64,000 nt of DNA, taken from positions 78,879 to 142,878 of the forward strand of contig FMVK01000006.1 in assembly GCA_900102065.1 (NCBI GenBank), in the 5' to 3' direction. The position numbers and the translations under genes were made by a program. The stretch comes from Lachnospiraceae bacterium XPB1003 (lineage in GTDB: Bacteria; Bacillota; Clostridia; Lachnospirales; Lachnospiraceae). This document shows positions 17,880 through 27,064 of the stretch, piece by piece; position 1 is the stretch's first letter, and each line of letters starts with the position of its first letter. The notes under the pieces are model-generated. The model saw nothing but the letters and a program-made list of their open reading frames with translations. It was not told where the DNA came from and did not search any database.

Positions 17880-19612
17880 CGCGATGCCCCCTTTCCCGAG
17901 GAGACATACTGAGAATCATAGATCTCCCTGTAAGTTTCGCATCCGCTCATAAGATCTTCATGAGTACCTATGCCAACAGGCTTTCCTTCATCAAGAACGA
18001 TAATGGTATCCGCATGCATCACTGAAGAAGTTCGCTGGGAAACAACAAAAGTTGTAGGAGGTTCCGGCATATCTTTAAGCGCCTTTCTGAATGCTGCATC
18101 CGTAGCGAAATCAAGCGCCGATGAGCTGTCATCAAGAATAAGTATTCCGGGTTTCTTGACCAAGGCCCTGGCTATACAGAGTCTCTGTTTCTGACCACCT
18201 GAGAAATTACCGCCTCCCTGTGTTACCTCACAGTCAAGCGCATCCTTCTTCTCCATGATAAAATCATATGCCTGCGCGATCTTCAAAGCTTCAATGATCT
18301 CATCATCCGTTGCTTCTTTATTTCCAAAAAGCATATTGTCTCTGACGGTTCCGCTAAACAGAACAGACTTCTGGGGAACCACAGCTATCTTCTTTCTCAG
18401 AGCTTCGTAAGTATAATCCCGCACATTAAGCGCATCGATCTCAATGTCGCCTTTACTGGCATCGTAGAATCTCGGGATAAGATTGACCAGAGTCGTCTTG
18501 CCTGAACCGGTGCCTCCGATTATACCAACAACCTGCCCCGGTGCCGCAACAAAAGATACACCCTCCAGAGACGGCTCTGCATTCTCGGAATATTTTGCAG
18601 ATACATTACTGAATCTTACATAGCACGGCTTACCCGTCCACGTCATATCTATAGTACCTTCGGTCATGGAAGGATCTATCTTAAGGATATCCGCTATACG
18701 ATCAGCTGATGCAAGTGCTTTGGTAAGTAAGACAATAAGATTTGCAAGTTTGATGAGTTCCACAAGGATCTGCGACATGTAATTTACAAGCGCTACCACA
18801 TCACCCTGTGACAGACTGCCGGTATCAACAAGTACAGCACCTTTCCACAAAAGCCACGCGGTACAAAGGTTGATTATCATGAATGTTACGGGATTAAGAA
18901 GAGCGGATATTTTTCCGGTAGCGATCTGAAGCTTTACCAACGCTTTAGTCTCGGCATTGAAAGCTTTCTTCTCATTCTCTTCATTGCAAAATGCCCTGAT
19001 CACTCTCACGCCGTTGAGAGTACTCCTGGTCAAACCTGTTATGGAATCAAGTCTTCCCTGTATGGATCTGTATCTCGGTGATGTGATGAGCATTATTCCG
19101 TATACAACAATTGAAAGGAGAATAACAGTCACAACAAAGATCACTGCGGTCCTGACGTCAATTGTGAATGCCATTATGACCGCGCCCAATACGACAAAGG
19201 GAGAACGCAGGAACAGACGCAACACCATGTTAACGCCGCCCTGAAGAGTATTGATATCACTTGTCATGCGAGTGATCATAGTGGAAGTGCCAAGCTTATC
19301 AATGTCCGCATATGACAGTTCCATAAGATGAGAGAACACATCCTTCTTAACGTCGGTAGAAAATCCTACCGCCGCCTTTGCGGAAAAATACTGTGCTATC
19401 AGCGAACAGGTAAGACCTACTGCCCCCAGCGCTGCCATTATGATGACAGTCCTGATGATATAATCCCTGTCTCCGTTTGCTATTCCGGTATCGATCAGAC
19501 GTTTAACCAGAAGAGGTATGAATAGTTCAAAAGAAGCCTCAAGAAGCTTAAAAAGCGGCCCGAGCACACATTCTATTTTGTAATTATGAAAATACTTTAG
19601 TAAAGTTTTCAT
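17876..19612 (-). CDS. ABC exporter subunit, degenerate ATP site half
   Basis: 578 residues: six membrane helices then nucleotide-binding domain. Walker A GGTGSGKTTLVNLI and signature FSGGQKQ are normal, but the catalytic Glu after Walker B is Asp (ILILDDSSSALD) and the H-loop His is Gln (VVSQRTSS). These changes are the hallmark of the degenerate-site subunit of heterodimeric exporters. The intact FSGGQ signature completes the consensus site of the partner. First gene of a three-gene operon with the partner and the SurA-like protein. Confidence 0.92.
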   Translation of the reverse strand: MKTLLKYFHNYKIECVLGPLFKLLEASFELFIPLLVKRLIDTGIANGDRDYIIRTVIIMAALGAVGLTCSLIAQYFSAKAAVGFSTDVKKDVFSHLMELSYADIDKLGTSTMITRMTSDINTLQGGVNMVLRLFLRSPFVVLGAVIMAFTIDVRTAVIFVVTVILLSIVVYGIMLITSPRYRSIQGRLDSITGLTRSTLNGVRVIRAFCNEENEKKAFNAETKALVKLQIATGKISALLNPVTFMIINLCTAWLLWKGAVLVDTGSLSQGDVVALVNYMSQILVELIKLANLIVLLTKALASADRIADILKIDPSMTEGTIDMTWTGKPCYVRFSNVSAKYSENAEPSLEGVSFVAAPGQVVGIIGGTGSGKTTLVNLIPRFYDASKGDIEIDALNVRDYTYEALRKKIAVVPQKSVLFSGTVRDNMLFGNKEATDDEIIEALKIAQAYDFIMEKKDALDCEVTQGGGNFSGGQKQRLCIARALVKKPGILILDDSSSALDFATDAAFRKALKDMPEPPTTFVVSQRTSSVMHADTIIVLDEGKPVGIGTHEDLMSGCETYREIYDSQYVSSGKGASR

Positions 19613-19633
19613 TTTATCTCCGTCCCGTTAAAA

Positions 19634-19639
19634 ATTATA
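19634..19639 (-). promoter_or_regulatory. Extended -10 promoter of the ABC exporter operon
   Basis: TGTTATAAT (extended -10) about 25 bases before the ATG, with TTGTTG at -35 distance (16 bases). Confidence 0.5.
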
Positions 19640-19682
19640 ACATGGAAATAATCTGCAACAACCGTAAAATCAATATTTTCAA

Positions 19683-19714
19683 AAGAAAAAAGCATCTGTT
19701 TTTACAGATGCTTT
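19683..19714 (-). terminator. Terminator after the DJ-1 gene
   Basis: Perfect 10-bp stem AAAGCATCTG / CAGATGCTTT with a six-base loop and a T run on the minus strand. Confidence 0.85.
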
Positions 19715-19757
19715 ACATAAAATTTGAAATACAACTTTACGTTAACTAAAGTCTCTA

Positions 19758-20312
19758 TTACATTCCGGGAACCATTACGGAAGAACCGATCTTGTCCGCA
19801 TTATCCCTGTCAGTAAGTACCTCTATGAGCTTAAGTCCGAATTCGATGCTCGTTCCCATACCTCTCGAAGTAATGACATGATCTGATACCACAACCGGAT
19901 CCTTTAACTTATTTGCCCCGTCCAGAGCATCTTCCATACCGCCGTAACATGTGGCGTCTCTGCCTTTAAGAATCCCCATGCGACCCAGTATCGTGGGAGC
20001 CGCACAGATGGCTGCTATATATTTTCCTTTCTTATCGAACTCGGATATCTTATCTCTGAGCATGCCGCATTTCTCAAGGTTCTCGTGTCCGACCTTACCG
20101 CCGGGAAGAACGATCATATCAAAGCTGTCAAAATCAAGTTCCTCGACCACAGTATCAGCCTTGATATCGATACCGTGTGAACCATGAACCACTTCACGTC
20201 CCATTATAGATACAGTTACGGTATCAACTCCACCTCGCCTTAACAGATCAACAGGTGCAAGGGCTTCAACTTCTTCAAAACCGTCCGCATAGAAAACAGC
20301 AACTCTGCTCAT
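19758..20312 (-). CDS. DJ-1/PfpI family protein
   Basis: 184 residues. DJ-1 fold with the nucleophile-elbow cysteine in YIAAICAAPTILGR (~106) and the conserved Glu in YADGFEEVEAL (~15-18). VLPGG and TSRGMGTSIEFGLKLIE are family motifs. Members act in stress protection, deglycation claims or isonitrile hydration; specific role here unknown. Lies 12 bases downstream of dapL and ends in a terminator, so it is the last gene of the glnA/dap transcription unit. Confidence 0.9.
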   Translation of the reverse strand: MSRVAVFYADGFEEVEALAPVDLLRRGGVDTVTVSIMGREVVHGSHGIDIKADTVVEELDFDSFDMIVLPGGKVGHENLEKCGMLRDKISEFDKKGKYIAAICAAPTILGRMGILKGRDATCYGGMEDALDGANKLKDPVVVSDHVITSRGMGTSIEFGLKLIEVLTDRDNADKIGSSVMVPGM

Positions 20313-20324
20313 GAGTAATCTCCT

Positions 20325-21539
20325 TTACATAGCTTTGATGCGTTCAACGGCTGCCACGGTATTTTCGTATGAACCGAAAGCAGTCAGTCTGAAATAGTGC
20401 TCACCGCTGGGTCCGAATCCCGATCCTGGAGTTCCTACCACGCCGGCCTTTTCAAGCATCATATCAAAGAAATCCCAGCTTGTCATATTGTCGGGAGTAT
20501 GAAGCCAGATATAAGGAGCGTTTACTCCGCCGTATGCTTCATAACCCGCACTCTTTAATCCGTTCAGGATATATGCCGCATTCTTCATGTAATAAGCAAC
20601 CTGTTCGGAAAGCTGCTTCTTTCCTTCAGCGGAATAAACAGCCTCGCCTGCACGCTGTATTATATAGGGAGCACCATTGTACTTTGTACCATGTCTTCTT
20701 GCCCAAAGTGAATGAAGCGCAACATCACCGGATTTAAGATCCTTGGGGATGACAGTATATCCGAGACGCACTCCTGTAAATCCCGCATTCTTGGAGAAAG
20801 AATGGATCTCGATCGCACATGTTCTTGCGCCTTCACATTCATAGATGCTGTGAGGGATATCCTGTTCGGAAATATAAGCCTCATAAGCCGCATCATAAAT
20901 GATCACAGCTCCGTTCTTATTTGCATAATCAACCCATCCTTGAAGTCTTTCCTTTGTAATGACTCCGCCGGTAGGATTGTTGGGGAAGCACAGATAGATT
21001 ATATCCGGAACTTCCTTCGGGAAATCGGGCATAAAATTATTTTCTGCGGTACAGGGCATATATATCACATTCGACCAGGTCTCTGTAACTTCATCGAAAA
21101 CGCCTGTCCTTCCCGCCATTACATTGGTATCAACATATACGGGATAAACAGGGTCACATACAGCAACCTTGCAGTCTTTATCGAAGATCTCCTGAATATT
21201 TCCGCAGTCACCCTTTGCGCCGTCGGAAACAAATATCTCATCGGGAGATATATCGCATCCTCTTGCTTTATAATCATTCTCTGCAGCGGCTTTTCTCAAG
21301 AACTCGTATCCGAGATCCGGAGCATATCCTTTGAAAGTCTCTGCAACAGCCATCTCATCTACTGCTTTGTGAAGAGCATCAATGATGACCGGAGCCAAAG
21401 GCTGTGTAACATCACCGATGGAAAGACGGATTATTTCTTTGTCGGGATTAGCTTCCTGGAACTCACGCTGCTTCTTCGCAACAGTTGAAAAGAGATAGCT
21501 TCCGCGAAGTTTTAAGTAATCGTTATTTGGTCTGAACAT
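20325..21539 (-). CDS. dapL: LL-diaminopimelate aminotransferase
   Basis: PLP enzyme converting tetrahydrodipicolinate directly to LL-diaminopimelate, bypassing acylated intermediates. Start taken at the ATG of MFRPNNDYLKLRGSYLF, with AGAGGA upstream. Signature residues: SIGDVTQPLAP, SDGAKGDCGNIQ, CFPNNPTGG, and the PLP lysine in HSFSKNAGFTGVRLGY. About 404 residues. Its neighbour dapF performs the next step, so two consecutive steps of lysine/peptidoglycan synthesis are linked. Confidence 0.95.
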   Translation of the reverse strand: MFRPNNDYLKLRGSYLFSTVAKKQREFQEANPDKEIIRLSIGDVTQPLAPVIIDALHKAVDEMAVAETFKGYAPDLGYEFLRKAAAENDYKARGCDISPDEIFVSDGAKGDCGNIQEIFDKDCKVAVCDPVYPVYVDTNVMAGRTGVFDEVTETWSNVIYMPCTAENNFMPDFPKEVPDIIYLCFPNNPTGGVITKERLQGWVDYANKNGAVIIYDAAYEAYISEQDIPHSIYECEGARTCAIEIHSFSKNAGFTGVRLGYTVIPKDLKSGDVALHSLWARRHGTKYNGAPYIIQRAGEAVYSAEGKKQLSEQVAYYMKNAAYILNGLKSAGYEAYGGVNAPYIWLHTPDNMTSWDFFDMMLEKAGVVGTPGSGFGPSGEHYFRLTAFGSYENTVAAVERIKAM

Positions 21540-21564
21540 AATCTCACTTCCTCTAAATATATAT

Positions 21565-22407
21565 TTATATTTCGACGTCGCCTTCAAATACCGTTGTTGC
21601 AGGTCCCGTCATATAAACACATCCGTCACTCTCTCGCCATTCGATATCAAGCTTTCCTCCGCGAAGAGTCACTTCAACTTTCCTTCCCGTCTTACCGTTG
21701 AGTATGCATGCCACAACGGAAGCACAGGCTCCGGTACCACAGGCAAGAGTCTCTCCCGTACCGCGTTCCCAGACACGCATATCAATATGTGCATCATCTA
21801 TCACTTTGATAAATTCCGCATTCACCGCCTTGGGGAAATGACTGTCGTGTTCAAAAAGCGGACCCATGCGTTCAAAATCTTTAAAATTATTATCTTCTAC
21901 AAAGAATACCGCATGAGGATTACCCATTGATACGCAGGTTGCATTCCATACTTTTCCGTCTATCTCCATCGGCTGATCAACGATCATCTCATCATCTGCA
22001 TTTGCAGGGACAGCCGGTATATCCTTCGGTAAAAGGATGGGCTTGCCCATATTTACGGTGACGCTCTCAACCTTATCGTTTTTCAAATGAAGTTCAAGAG
22101 TCTTAACAGAGCCGAAACTTTCTATGGTAACGGGATTGCTCCTTGTAAGTCCTCTGTCATAAACAAACTTGGCAACACATCTGATACCGTTGCCGCACAT
22201 TTCGGATCTGGATCCGTCCGCGTTATACATCTCCATCTCAAACTCGGCTTCCCTGCCGGGATTAACGAAGATCACGCCATCACCGCCTATACCGAAATGT
22301 CTGTCTGACAGACGTCTTACGATCTCAGGCTTGTTATCAACCTTTTCGCTGCTGCCATCGACATAAACATAGTCGTTACCGCAGCCTTCCATTTTTACGA
22401 AATGCAT
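21565..22407 (-). CDS. dapF: Diaminopimelate epimerase
   Basis: Converts LL- to meso-diaminopimelate by a two-Cys mechanism: one Cys in RSEMCGNGIRCVAKF, the other in TLACGTGACASVVA. Start at MHFVKMEGCGNDYVYVDG, where AAGGA stands nine bases upstream; two ATGs before it have worse spacing. About 280 residues. Just upstream of dapL. Confidence 0.96.
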   Translation of the reverse strand: MHFVKMEGCGNDYVYVDGSSEKVDNKPEIVRRLSDRHFGIGGDGVIFVNPGREAEFEMEMYNADGSRSEMCGNGIRCVAKFVYDRGLTRSNPVTIESFGSVKTLELHLKNDKVESVTVNMGKPILLPKDIPAVPANADDEMIVDQPMEIDGKVWNATCVSMGNPHAVFFVEDNNFKDFERMGPLFEHDSHFPKAVNAEFIKVIDDAHIDMRVWERGTGETLACGTGACASVVACILNGKTGRKVEVTLRGGKLDIEWRESDGCVYMTGPATTVFEGDVEI

Positions 22408-22420
22408 AATCATAATTCCT

Positions 22421-22969
22421 TTATTCATCGAGAAGAGCGAGTATCATCTGGGCGGTCTCTACGATACCGGTCCCGTTGTTCATGCTTCTCTTCTGAAGAT
22501 AGCGATGTGCATCGGCTTCACTCATGTGGTTTCTGTCCATAAGCAATGCCTTGGCATGATCTATCAACGCTTTTTCTTTCTCAGAGCGGATCGAAGGCGT
22601 GTTGCGTTTCTGCCTTCTGCGTTGCTCTTTCTCGGAGATCATCATGCCTATCGTCGATATAAAGTCTCCTGCTTTAACCGGCATTGAAAGTGCAACAACA
22701 TTCGGTAAACGTTCTTCCATAATGACTCCCTGCGGAGCCATAAGTAACATCTCGAATGAGTCGGGGAGTTCTTCCATCAGGTCGGTATATACCATATCCG
22801 GATACTTGTACCCGCATATCAGGATCCCGCTTTCAAGATTGTGTATCTCGTTAAGCGCCTGCGATCCCAATGTACAGGAAGCAGCAACATCATATCCGTT
22901 TCTGATCAGAAGACTGTGTATACCGTGCGCCTCCTCAGGGCGCCCGAACAATACTATCAGTCCGGTCAT
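22421..22969 (-). CDS. ANTAR-domain antiterminator with degenerate receiver
   Basis: 182 residues. C-terminal ANTAR domain (~130-182: DHAKALLMDRNHMSEADAH, QKRSMNN) binds paired hairpins in RNA to prevent termination in known relatives. The N-terminal ~120 residues have the shape of a response-regulator receiver, but where the phosphorylated Asp is expected the sequence reads ILICGYKYPD, so phosphorylation is unlikely. It starts 4 bases after the glnA stop, which fits a role in nitrogen control; glnA-linked ANTAR proteins are known in Clostridia. Confidence 0.88.
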   Translation of the reverse strand: MTGLIVLFGRPEEAHGIHSLLIRNGYDVAASCTLGSQALNEIHNLESGILICGYKYPDMVYTDLMEELPDSFEMLLMAPQGVIMEERLPNVVALSMPVKAGDFISTIGMMISEKEQRRRQKRNTPSIRSEKEKALIDHAKALLMDRNHMSEADAHRYLQKRSMNNGTGIVETAQMILALLDE

Positions 22970-22973
22970 AGGC

Positions 22974-24305
22974 TTAATACTTGTAAAGGTATCTGTCTAT
23001 CTCCCACTGCGTTACCTGTTCGCTGTAAAGTCCCCACTCACGCTTCTTGGCACTGATATAAAGAGGTGCTATGTGAGGCCCGAGAGCATCCTGTATGAGC
23101 TTATCTTTCTCAAGAGCTTCAACCGCATCAAGAAGGTTGGAAGGAAGAGACTCAACCTTAGCCTTCTTTCTTTCCTTATCAGTCATCTCAAAGATATTGC
23201 GGTTAACTGCAGCAGGGGGCTCGATCTTATTCTTGATGCCGTCAAGTCCTGCAGCAAGAGCAATAGCAATTGCAAGATAAGGATTTGCAGCTGAGTCAGG
23301 GCTTCTGAGCTCAATTCTGGTACCCTCACCTCTTGCAGAAGGGATACGGATGAGCGGGCTTCTGTTCTTGCTGCTCCATGCGATATGCACGGGAGCTTCG
23401 TATCCGGGAACAAGACGCTTGTATGAATTTACAAGAGGGTTCATGACTGCTGTCATCCCCTTCATATGCTTCATGATACCGCCGATGAACCAGTAAGCCT
23501 CCTTGCTGAGACCGTATTCATCCTTGGGATCCTGGAATATATTCTTGCCGTTCTTGGAGAGTGAAAGGTTAAGATGCATGCCTGAGCCTGCTGTACCGTA
23601 CTTGGGCTTGGGCATGAATGTTGCATGCTGTCCGTGACGTCTTGCTATAGTCTTAACCGCAAGCTTGAAAGTCATGATATTGTCTGCAGTCTTGAGACCT
23701 TCAGCATACTTGAAATCGATCTCATGCTGGGAAGGTGCACACTCATGATGTGAAGCCTCGATATCAAAGCCCATCTCTTCAAGAGTAAGGACCATATCAC
23801 GTCTTGCATTCTCGCCGAAATCAACAGGGCCGAGATCAAAGTATCCGGCTCTTTCGTATGCGATCGTGGTCGGCTGAGCATTCTCATCAGTCTGGAAAAG
23901 GAAGAACTCGCACTCGGGACCTACATTCAGTGTGTATCCCATGTCGGAAGCCTCTTTAAGCGCACGCTTAAGGACGTATCTGGGATCGCCTTCAAAAGGC
24001 TTTCCGTCTGTCTTATAAACATCGCAGATAAGTCTTGCAACCTTACCGTGCTGAGGTCTCCAGGGGAAGATCTCCAATGTGTCGGGATCAGGATAAAGAC
24101 ACATATCCGATTCTTCAATTCTGGCAAAACCGTCTATGGAAGATCCGTCAAACATACACTTATTGTTCAACGCATCTTTCAGATGATCCGAAGTGATAGC
24201 GATGTTCTTGAGATTGCCGAACACATCGGTAAACTGCAGACGGATGAACTCCACGTTTTCTTCTTCCGCAATGCGGAGAATGTCTTCTTTTGTCTTTTTA
24301 GCCAT
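22974..24305 (-). CDS. glnA: Glutamine synthetase type I
   Basis: ATP-dependent glutamate + ammonia to glutamine. 443 residues, typical of the short GSI-alpha form lacking the adenylylation insert. Motifs: [85 protein letters not shown] region and [13 protein letters not shown]. The ribosome site GGAG is five bases upstream. The leader carries two mutually exclusive hairpins. Downstream ANTAR regulator, dapF, dapL and DJ-1 follow closely. Confidence 0.97.
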   Translation of the reverse strand: MAKKTKEDILRIAEEENVEFIRLQFTDVFGNLKNIAITSDHLKDALNNKCMFDGSSIDGFARIEESDMCLYPDPDTLEIFPWRPQHGKVARLICDVYKTDGKPFEGDPRYVLKRALKEASDMGYTLNVGPECEFFLFQTDENAQPTTIAYERAGYFDLGPVDFGENARRDMVLTLEEMGFDIEASHHECAPSQHEIDFKYAEGLKTADNIMTFKLAVKTIARRHGQHATFMPKPKYGTAGSGMHLNLSLSKNGKNIFQDPKDEYGLSKEAYWFIGGIMKHMKGMTAVMNPLVNSYKRLVPGYEAPVHIAWSSKNRSPLIRIPSARGEGTRIELRSPDSAANPYLAIAIALAAGLDGIKNKIEPPAAVNRNIFEMTDKERKKAKVESLPSNLLDAVEALEKDKLIQDALGPHIAPLYISAKKREWGLYSEQVTQWEIDRYLYKY

Positions 24306-24360
24306 TTCCTCTCCTTTTTTTGACTATAATTAACATTTATTTTTCATTTTTGACACATTT

Positions 24361-24404
24361 AATGCCATTTTTTGGCATTTTTGCCTTTCAACTTACGTAT
24401 TTTA
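24361..24404 (-). promoter_or_regulatory. glnA promoter and alternative leader hairpins
   Basis: An extended -10 TGCTAAAAT (core 24399-24404) lies 94 bases before glnA. Just downstream the RNA can fold either as GGCA-AAAA-TGCC (24374-24385) or as AATGCCA-AAAAA-TGGCATT (24361-24379); the TGCC is shared, so the two exclude each other. Possible regulatory switch or DNA operator; no T-run terminator seen. Confidence 0.4.
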
Positions 24405-24433
24405 GCATTTTTGATTTCAGATATAAAGGAAAA

Positions 24434-24457
24434 TAAAAAAAGTGCGCTAAAGCGCAC
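24434..24457 (-). terminator. Terminator after the ogg gene
   Basis: GTGCGC-TTTA-GCGCAC followed by TTTTTTT on the minus strand, about 35 bases past the glycosylase stop. Confidence 0.85.
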
Positions 24458-24490
24458 ATTAATGCCATTTCAGCTGTTAAAACGACCTTT

Positions 24491-25291
24491 TTATTGTCCA
24501 AACCTGGCATAGTAGAACAGATACTGCTGAAGGATACCGGCATCTTTTCTACTCTCCAGTACATTTTCTCCACCGTAATGCTCATCGAAAACCTTCCGGA
24601 TCCACACATCCACGGGAGCAAGGTCTGTCCTTCCAAAAGAAAAGAGAGCAGTACAGGATGCCACTTTTATTCCCACTCCGTGCATACTCATAAGATCCTC
24701 GATGAGAGCTTCATCGGAAAGCTTCTCCTTATCATCCATATCCGGTGCACTGCTTACCGCAGCTCTTACGTATGCTTCCCTGTAGCCTAACTTCAACGAC
24801 TTCCATTCTTCATCCGTAAGATCTTCAAGCTCTTTTGCGGCAGGGAAAGAGAATTCTCCCGTATCACCTATCCTCTTACCGTATCCCCTGCATAATGCAT
24901 CAACCGCAGCCGTAATGGCAGGTATATTCTTTCTTTGGGAAATGATAAATGAAACCAGTGTCTCCCAGGGTTCCTGCCTGAGTATCCTTATTCCTTTTCC
25001 AAAGTCTGCTGCCGCTTTAAGGTATGCATCATCGGAAGGTATCATCCGTCTTATGGCCGAATAATCCCTCTTCAGATCAAAATAAGCTGCCCACAGAGAA
25101 TCGAATTCTTCCCGCGGGCAGCTGATCTCATATTTCTTCTTTCCCATACAGCGCAGATCAAGCACACGGCCCTTATGAACAAAACGATATCCGCCGTCAC
25201 CGCACTTCTTTATCCTGAAGCACTGTCCGCTTAACATTATCTTCTCGGGATCAAAATCGTCCCTGATCTCAACTGTAGAAATATAAGCCAT
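24491..25291 (-). CDS. ogg: 8-oxoguanine DNA glycosylase/AP lyase (OGG1-type)
   Basis: 266 residues. HhH-GPD DNA repair enzyme removing 8-oxoguanine. N-terminal OGG domain (KIMLSGQCFRIKK) then HhH-GPD region; the catalytic lysine lies in MHGVGIKVASC and the catalytic Asp in LAPVDVWIRKVF, matching K249 and D268 of human OGG1. PWETLVSFIISQRKNI is also typical. Transcribed between the repeat protein and glnA, with its own terminator. Confidence 0.92.
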   Translation of the reverse strand: MAYISTVEIRDDFDPEKIMLSGQCFRIKKCGDGGYRFVHKGRVLDLRCMGKKKYEISCPREEFDSLWAAYFDLKRDYSAIRRMIPSDDAYLKAAADFGKGIRILRQEPWETLVSFIISQRKNIPAITAAVDALCRGYGKRIGDTGEFSFPAAKELEDLTDEEWKSLKLGYREAYVRAAVSSAPDMDDKEKLSDEALIEDLMSMHGVGIKVASCTALFSFGRTDLAPVDVWIRKVFDEHYGGENVLESRKDAGILQQYLFYYARFGQ

Positions 25292-25325
25292 AGCAGCGCT
25301 CCGGTCCTGTTAATTCTTTTCCTTA

Positions 25326-25799
25326 TTACTGTTCTTTCTGAACTCCCTGTGCAGGTTGCTCTTCCGTTTCTTTCTGAGCCTCCGCCGCAGGCTGTTCTTC
25401 CGTTTCTTCCTGCTCTTCCGCCGCAGGTTGCTCTTCCGTTTCTTCCTGAGCTTCCGCCTTCGGTTCCGCTTCCTGAGCCGACTGCTCTTCCGTTTCTTTC
25501 TGCGCTTCCGCAGACGCTTCAGAAGTATTATCCTGATCAGTTTCAGGATCCTGTTCCGGAGCCTCCGACCGCTTTGCCTGAAGTTCGGATGTCGCCCGCG
25601 CCTTTTCTTCATCTTCAAGCTGTCTCGCCCAGCCTGTAAGAGTCGCATTTATACATGCTCCGTCAAAGAAACCGGTTCGAACGGATGAAGGATTCTGCGC
25701 ACCGGAAGAATTCTGTCCGAGAGCTCCTGCCATACACATTCCTGCAGCCACTCCCGTCATCCCTTCCGCTCCTGTACCTGCAAATATCATACCTGTCAT
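25326..25799 (-). CDS. Low-complexity Glu/Gln/Ala repeat protein
   Basis: 157 residues. ATG preceded by GGGGGG at seven bases and by a good promoter, so probably real. The first ~55 residues are Gly/Ala/Ser-rich and hydrophobic-neutral (GTGAEGMTGVAAGMCMAGAL); from ~80 on the sequence is degenerate tandem copies of about 10 residues close to EAQKETEEQPA. No lipobox or signal peptide. Opposite-strand frames over the repeat are shadows. Function unknown; could be a surface or scaffold protein. Confidence 0.55.
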   Translation of the reverse strand: MTGMIFAGTGAEGMTGVAAGMCMAGALGQNSSGAQNPSSVRTGFFDGACINATLTGWARQLEDEEKARATSELQAKRSEAPEQDPETDQDNTSEASAEAQKETEEQSAQEAEPKAEAQEETEEQPAAEEQEETEEQPAAEAQKETEEQPAQGVQKEQ

Positions 25800-25846
25800 A
25801 TGCGTGCCCCCCTTTGCAAAATCAAATGATCGGTATCTGTAATTCT

Positions 25847-25875
25847 ATATTACGATGTAGTATCCCAAAGGTCAA
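25847..25875 (-). promoter_or_regulatory. Promoter of the repeat protein
   Basis: TTGACC (-35) and TAATAT (-10) with a 17-base spacer; the -35 overlaps the stop of the upstream aminotransferase gene. Confidence 0.5.
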
Positions 25876-27047
25876 AGCTTATTTTTATCCAAAAGTCCGC
25901 TGGCTTTAACGGCAGCCAGTGCTTCTCTTATCTTCTCGGGAGGAAGAACCAGTGCGAATCTCACATAGCCCTCTCCATGAGGCCCGAAGCTTTGTCCCGG
26001 CGTACATAATACTCCGGCCTTGTTCAAAAGATCCATACAGAATTTCATGCTGGAATCATAAGAAGGCGGGATGGGCGCCCATACGAACATGCTCCCCTTT
26101 GTATCAGGAATATCCCAGCCTATCTCTCTTGCGCCTCCGCAAAGCGCATCACGTCTTGCCTGATAATCCGCGCACTGCTGCTTTACTGTATCAAAAGGCC
26201 CCGTAAGCGCCGCGATGGCTGCCTTCTGTATGGGAAGAAACATACCGAAATCGATCTGACTTCTAAGAAGCTTTACGGCATCCACCACATCCTTTCTTCC
26301 TATGAGGAAGCTTATACGGGCACCTGTAACATCAAATGATTTGGACAGGCTGAAGAACTCAACGCCGACATCCATGGCTCCTTTCGTTGCAAGGAAGCTG
26401 TGCCCTTCCAAGCCGTCAAATATGATATCGCTGTATGCGTTGTCATGAACTATGAGCACATCGTATTTCTTTGCCCATGCGACTATCTCGTCATATATAC
26501 CCTCTCTGGCAACAGATCCCACAGGATTAGCAGGAAGGCTTACTATCATGAACTTCGCCTTTCTTGCAACATCTTCGGGTATTCCTTCAAGATAGGGAAG
26601 GAAATCATGCTCCTTTGTAAGAGGGTAATAAACAGGATCAGCTTCTGCCAGAAATACTCCTGCCTGAAATACGGGATAACAGGGATCCGGGAGAAGAACA
26701 GTATCTCCTCTGCCGGCCAGCGCAAGAGCAAGATGTCCCGTGCCTTCCTGTGTACCGTAGCAGCTCATCACCTGATCCGGTCTGATATCAACACCGTATC
26801 TTCTTTTGTAATATCCGCATACCGCATCCAGAAGCTCGGGCGTATCCCTTAAAGAATACTTCCAGTTCTCCGGATCCATTGCCGCATCGGCAAGTGCCTT
26901 CCTGATATGCTCCGGTGTAACGAAATCAGGTGTACCTACACTCATGTTGTAGATAGTCCTTCCCTGAGCTTCCAACTCCAGCTTCTTATCGTTAAGGGCA
27001 GCAAATATCTCTGCACCGAATCTGTTTAATCTTTCTGCGAATTCCAT
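25872..27047 (-). CDS. Class I PLP-dependent aminotransferase
   Basis: 391 residues, fold-type I. SVGTPDFVTPEHIRKAL, YGTQEGTGHLALAL, LPANPVGS and the PLP lysine in FFSLSKSFDVTGARISF are typical of the AspC/DapL/alanine aminotransferase group; the C-terminal CTPGQSFGPHGEGYVRFAL also. The substrate cannot be told; aspartate, alanine or LL-DAP-like substrates are possible. dapL proper is at 20-21.5 kb. Follows nadE by 17 bases. Confidence 0.85.
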   Translation of the reverse strand: MEFAERLNRFGAEIFAALNDKKLELEAQGRTIYNMSVGTPDFVTPEHIRKALADAAMDPENWKYSLRDTPELLDAVCGYYKRRYGVDIRPDQVMSCYGTQEGTGHLALALAGRGDTVLLPDPCYPVFQAGVFLAEADPVYYPLTKEHDFLPYLEGIPEDVARKAKFMIVSLPANPVGSVAREGIYDEIVAWAKKYDVLIVHDNAYSDIIFDGLEGHSFLATKGAMDVGVEFFSLSKSFDVTGARISFLIGRKDVVDAVKLLRSQIDFGMFLPIQKAAIAALTGPFDTVKQQCADYQARRDALCGGAREIGWDIPDTKGSMFVWAPIPPSYDSSMKFCMDLLNKAGVLCTPGQSFGPHGEGYVRFALVLPPEKIREALAAVKASGLLDKNKL

Positions 27048-27064
27048 TTTTCAACCTCCAAATC

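Noticed and set aside
20712..21488. 258-residue plus ORF
   Set aside because: Antisense shadow of dapL with no ribosome site.
25310..25688. Arg/Lys-rich minus frame and Phe/Leu/Pro-rich plus frames over the repeat gene
   Set aside because: Shadow frames of the Glu/Gln repeat; no ribosome sites.
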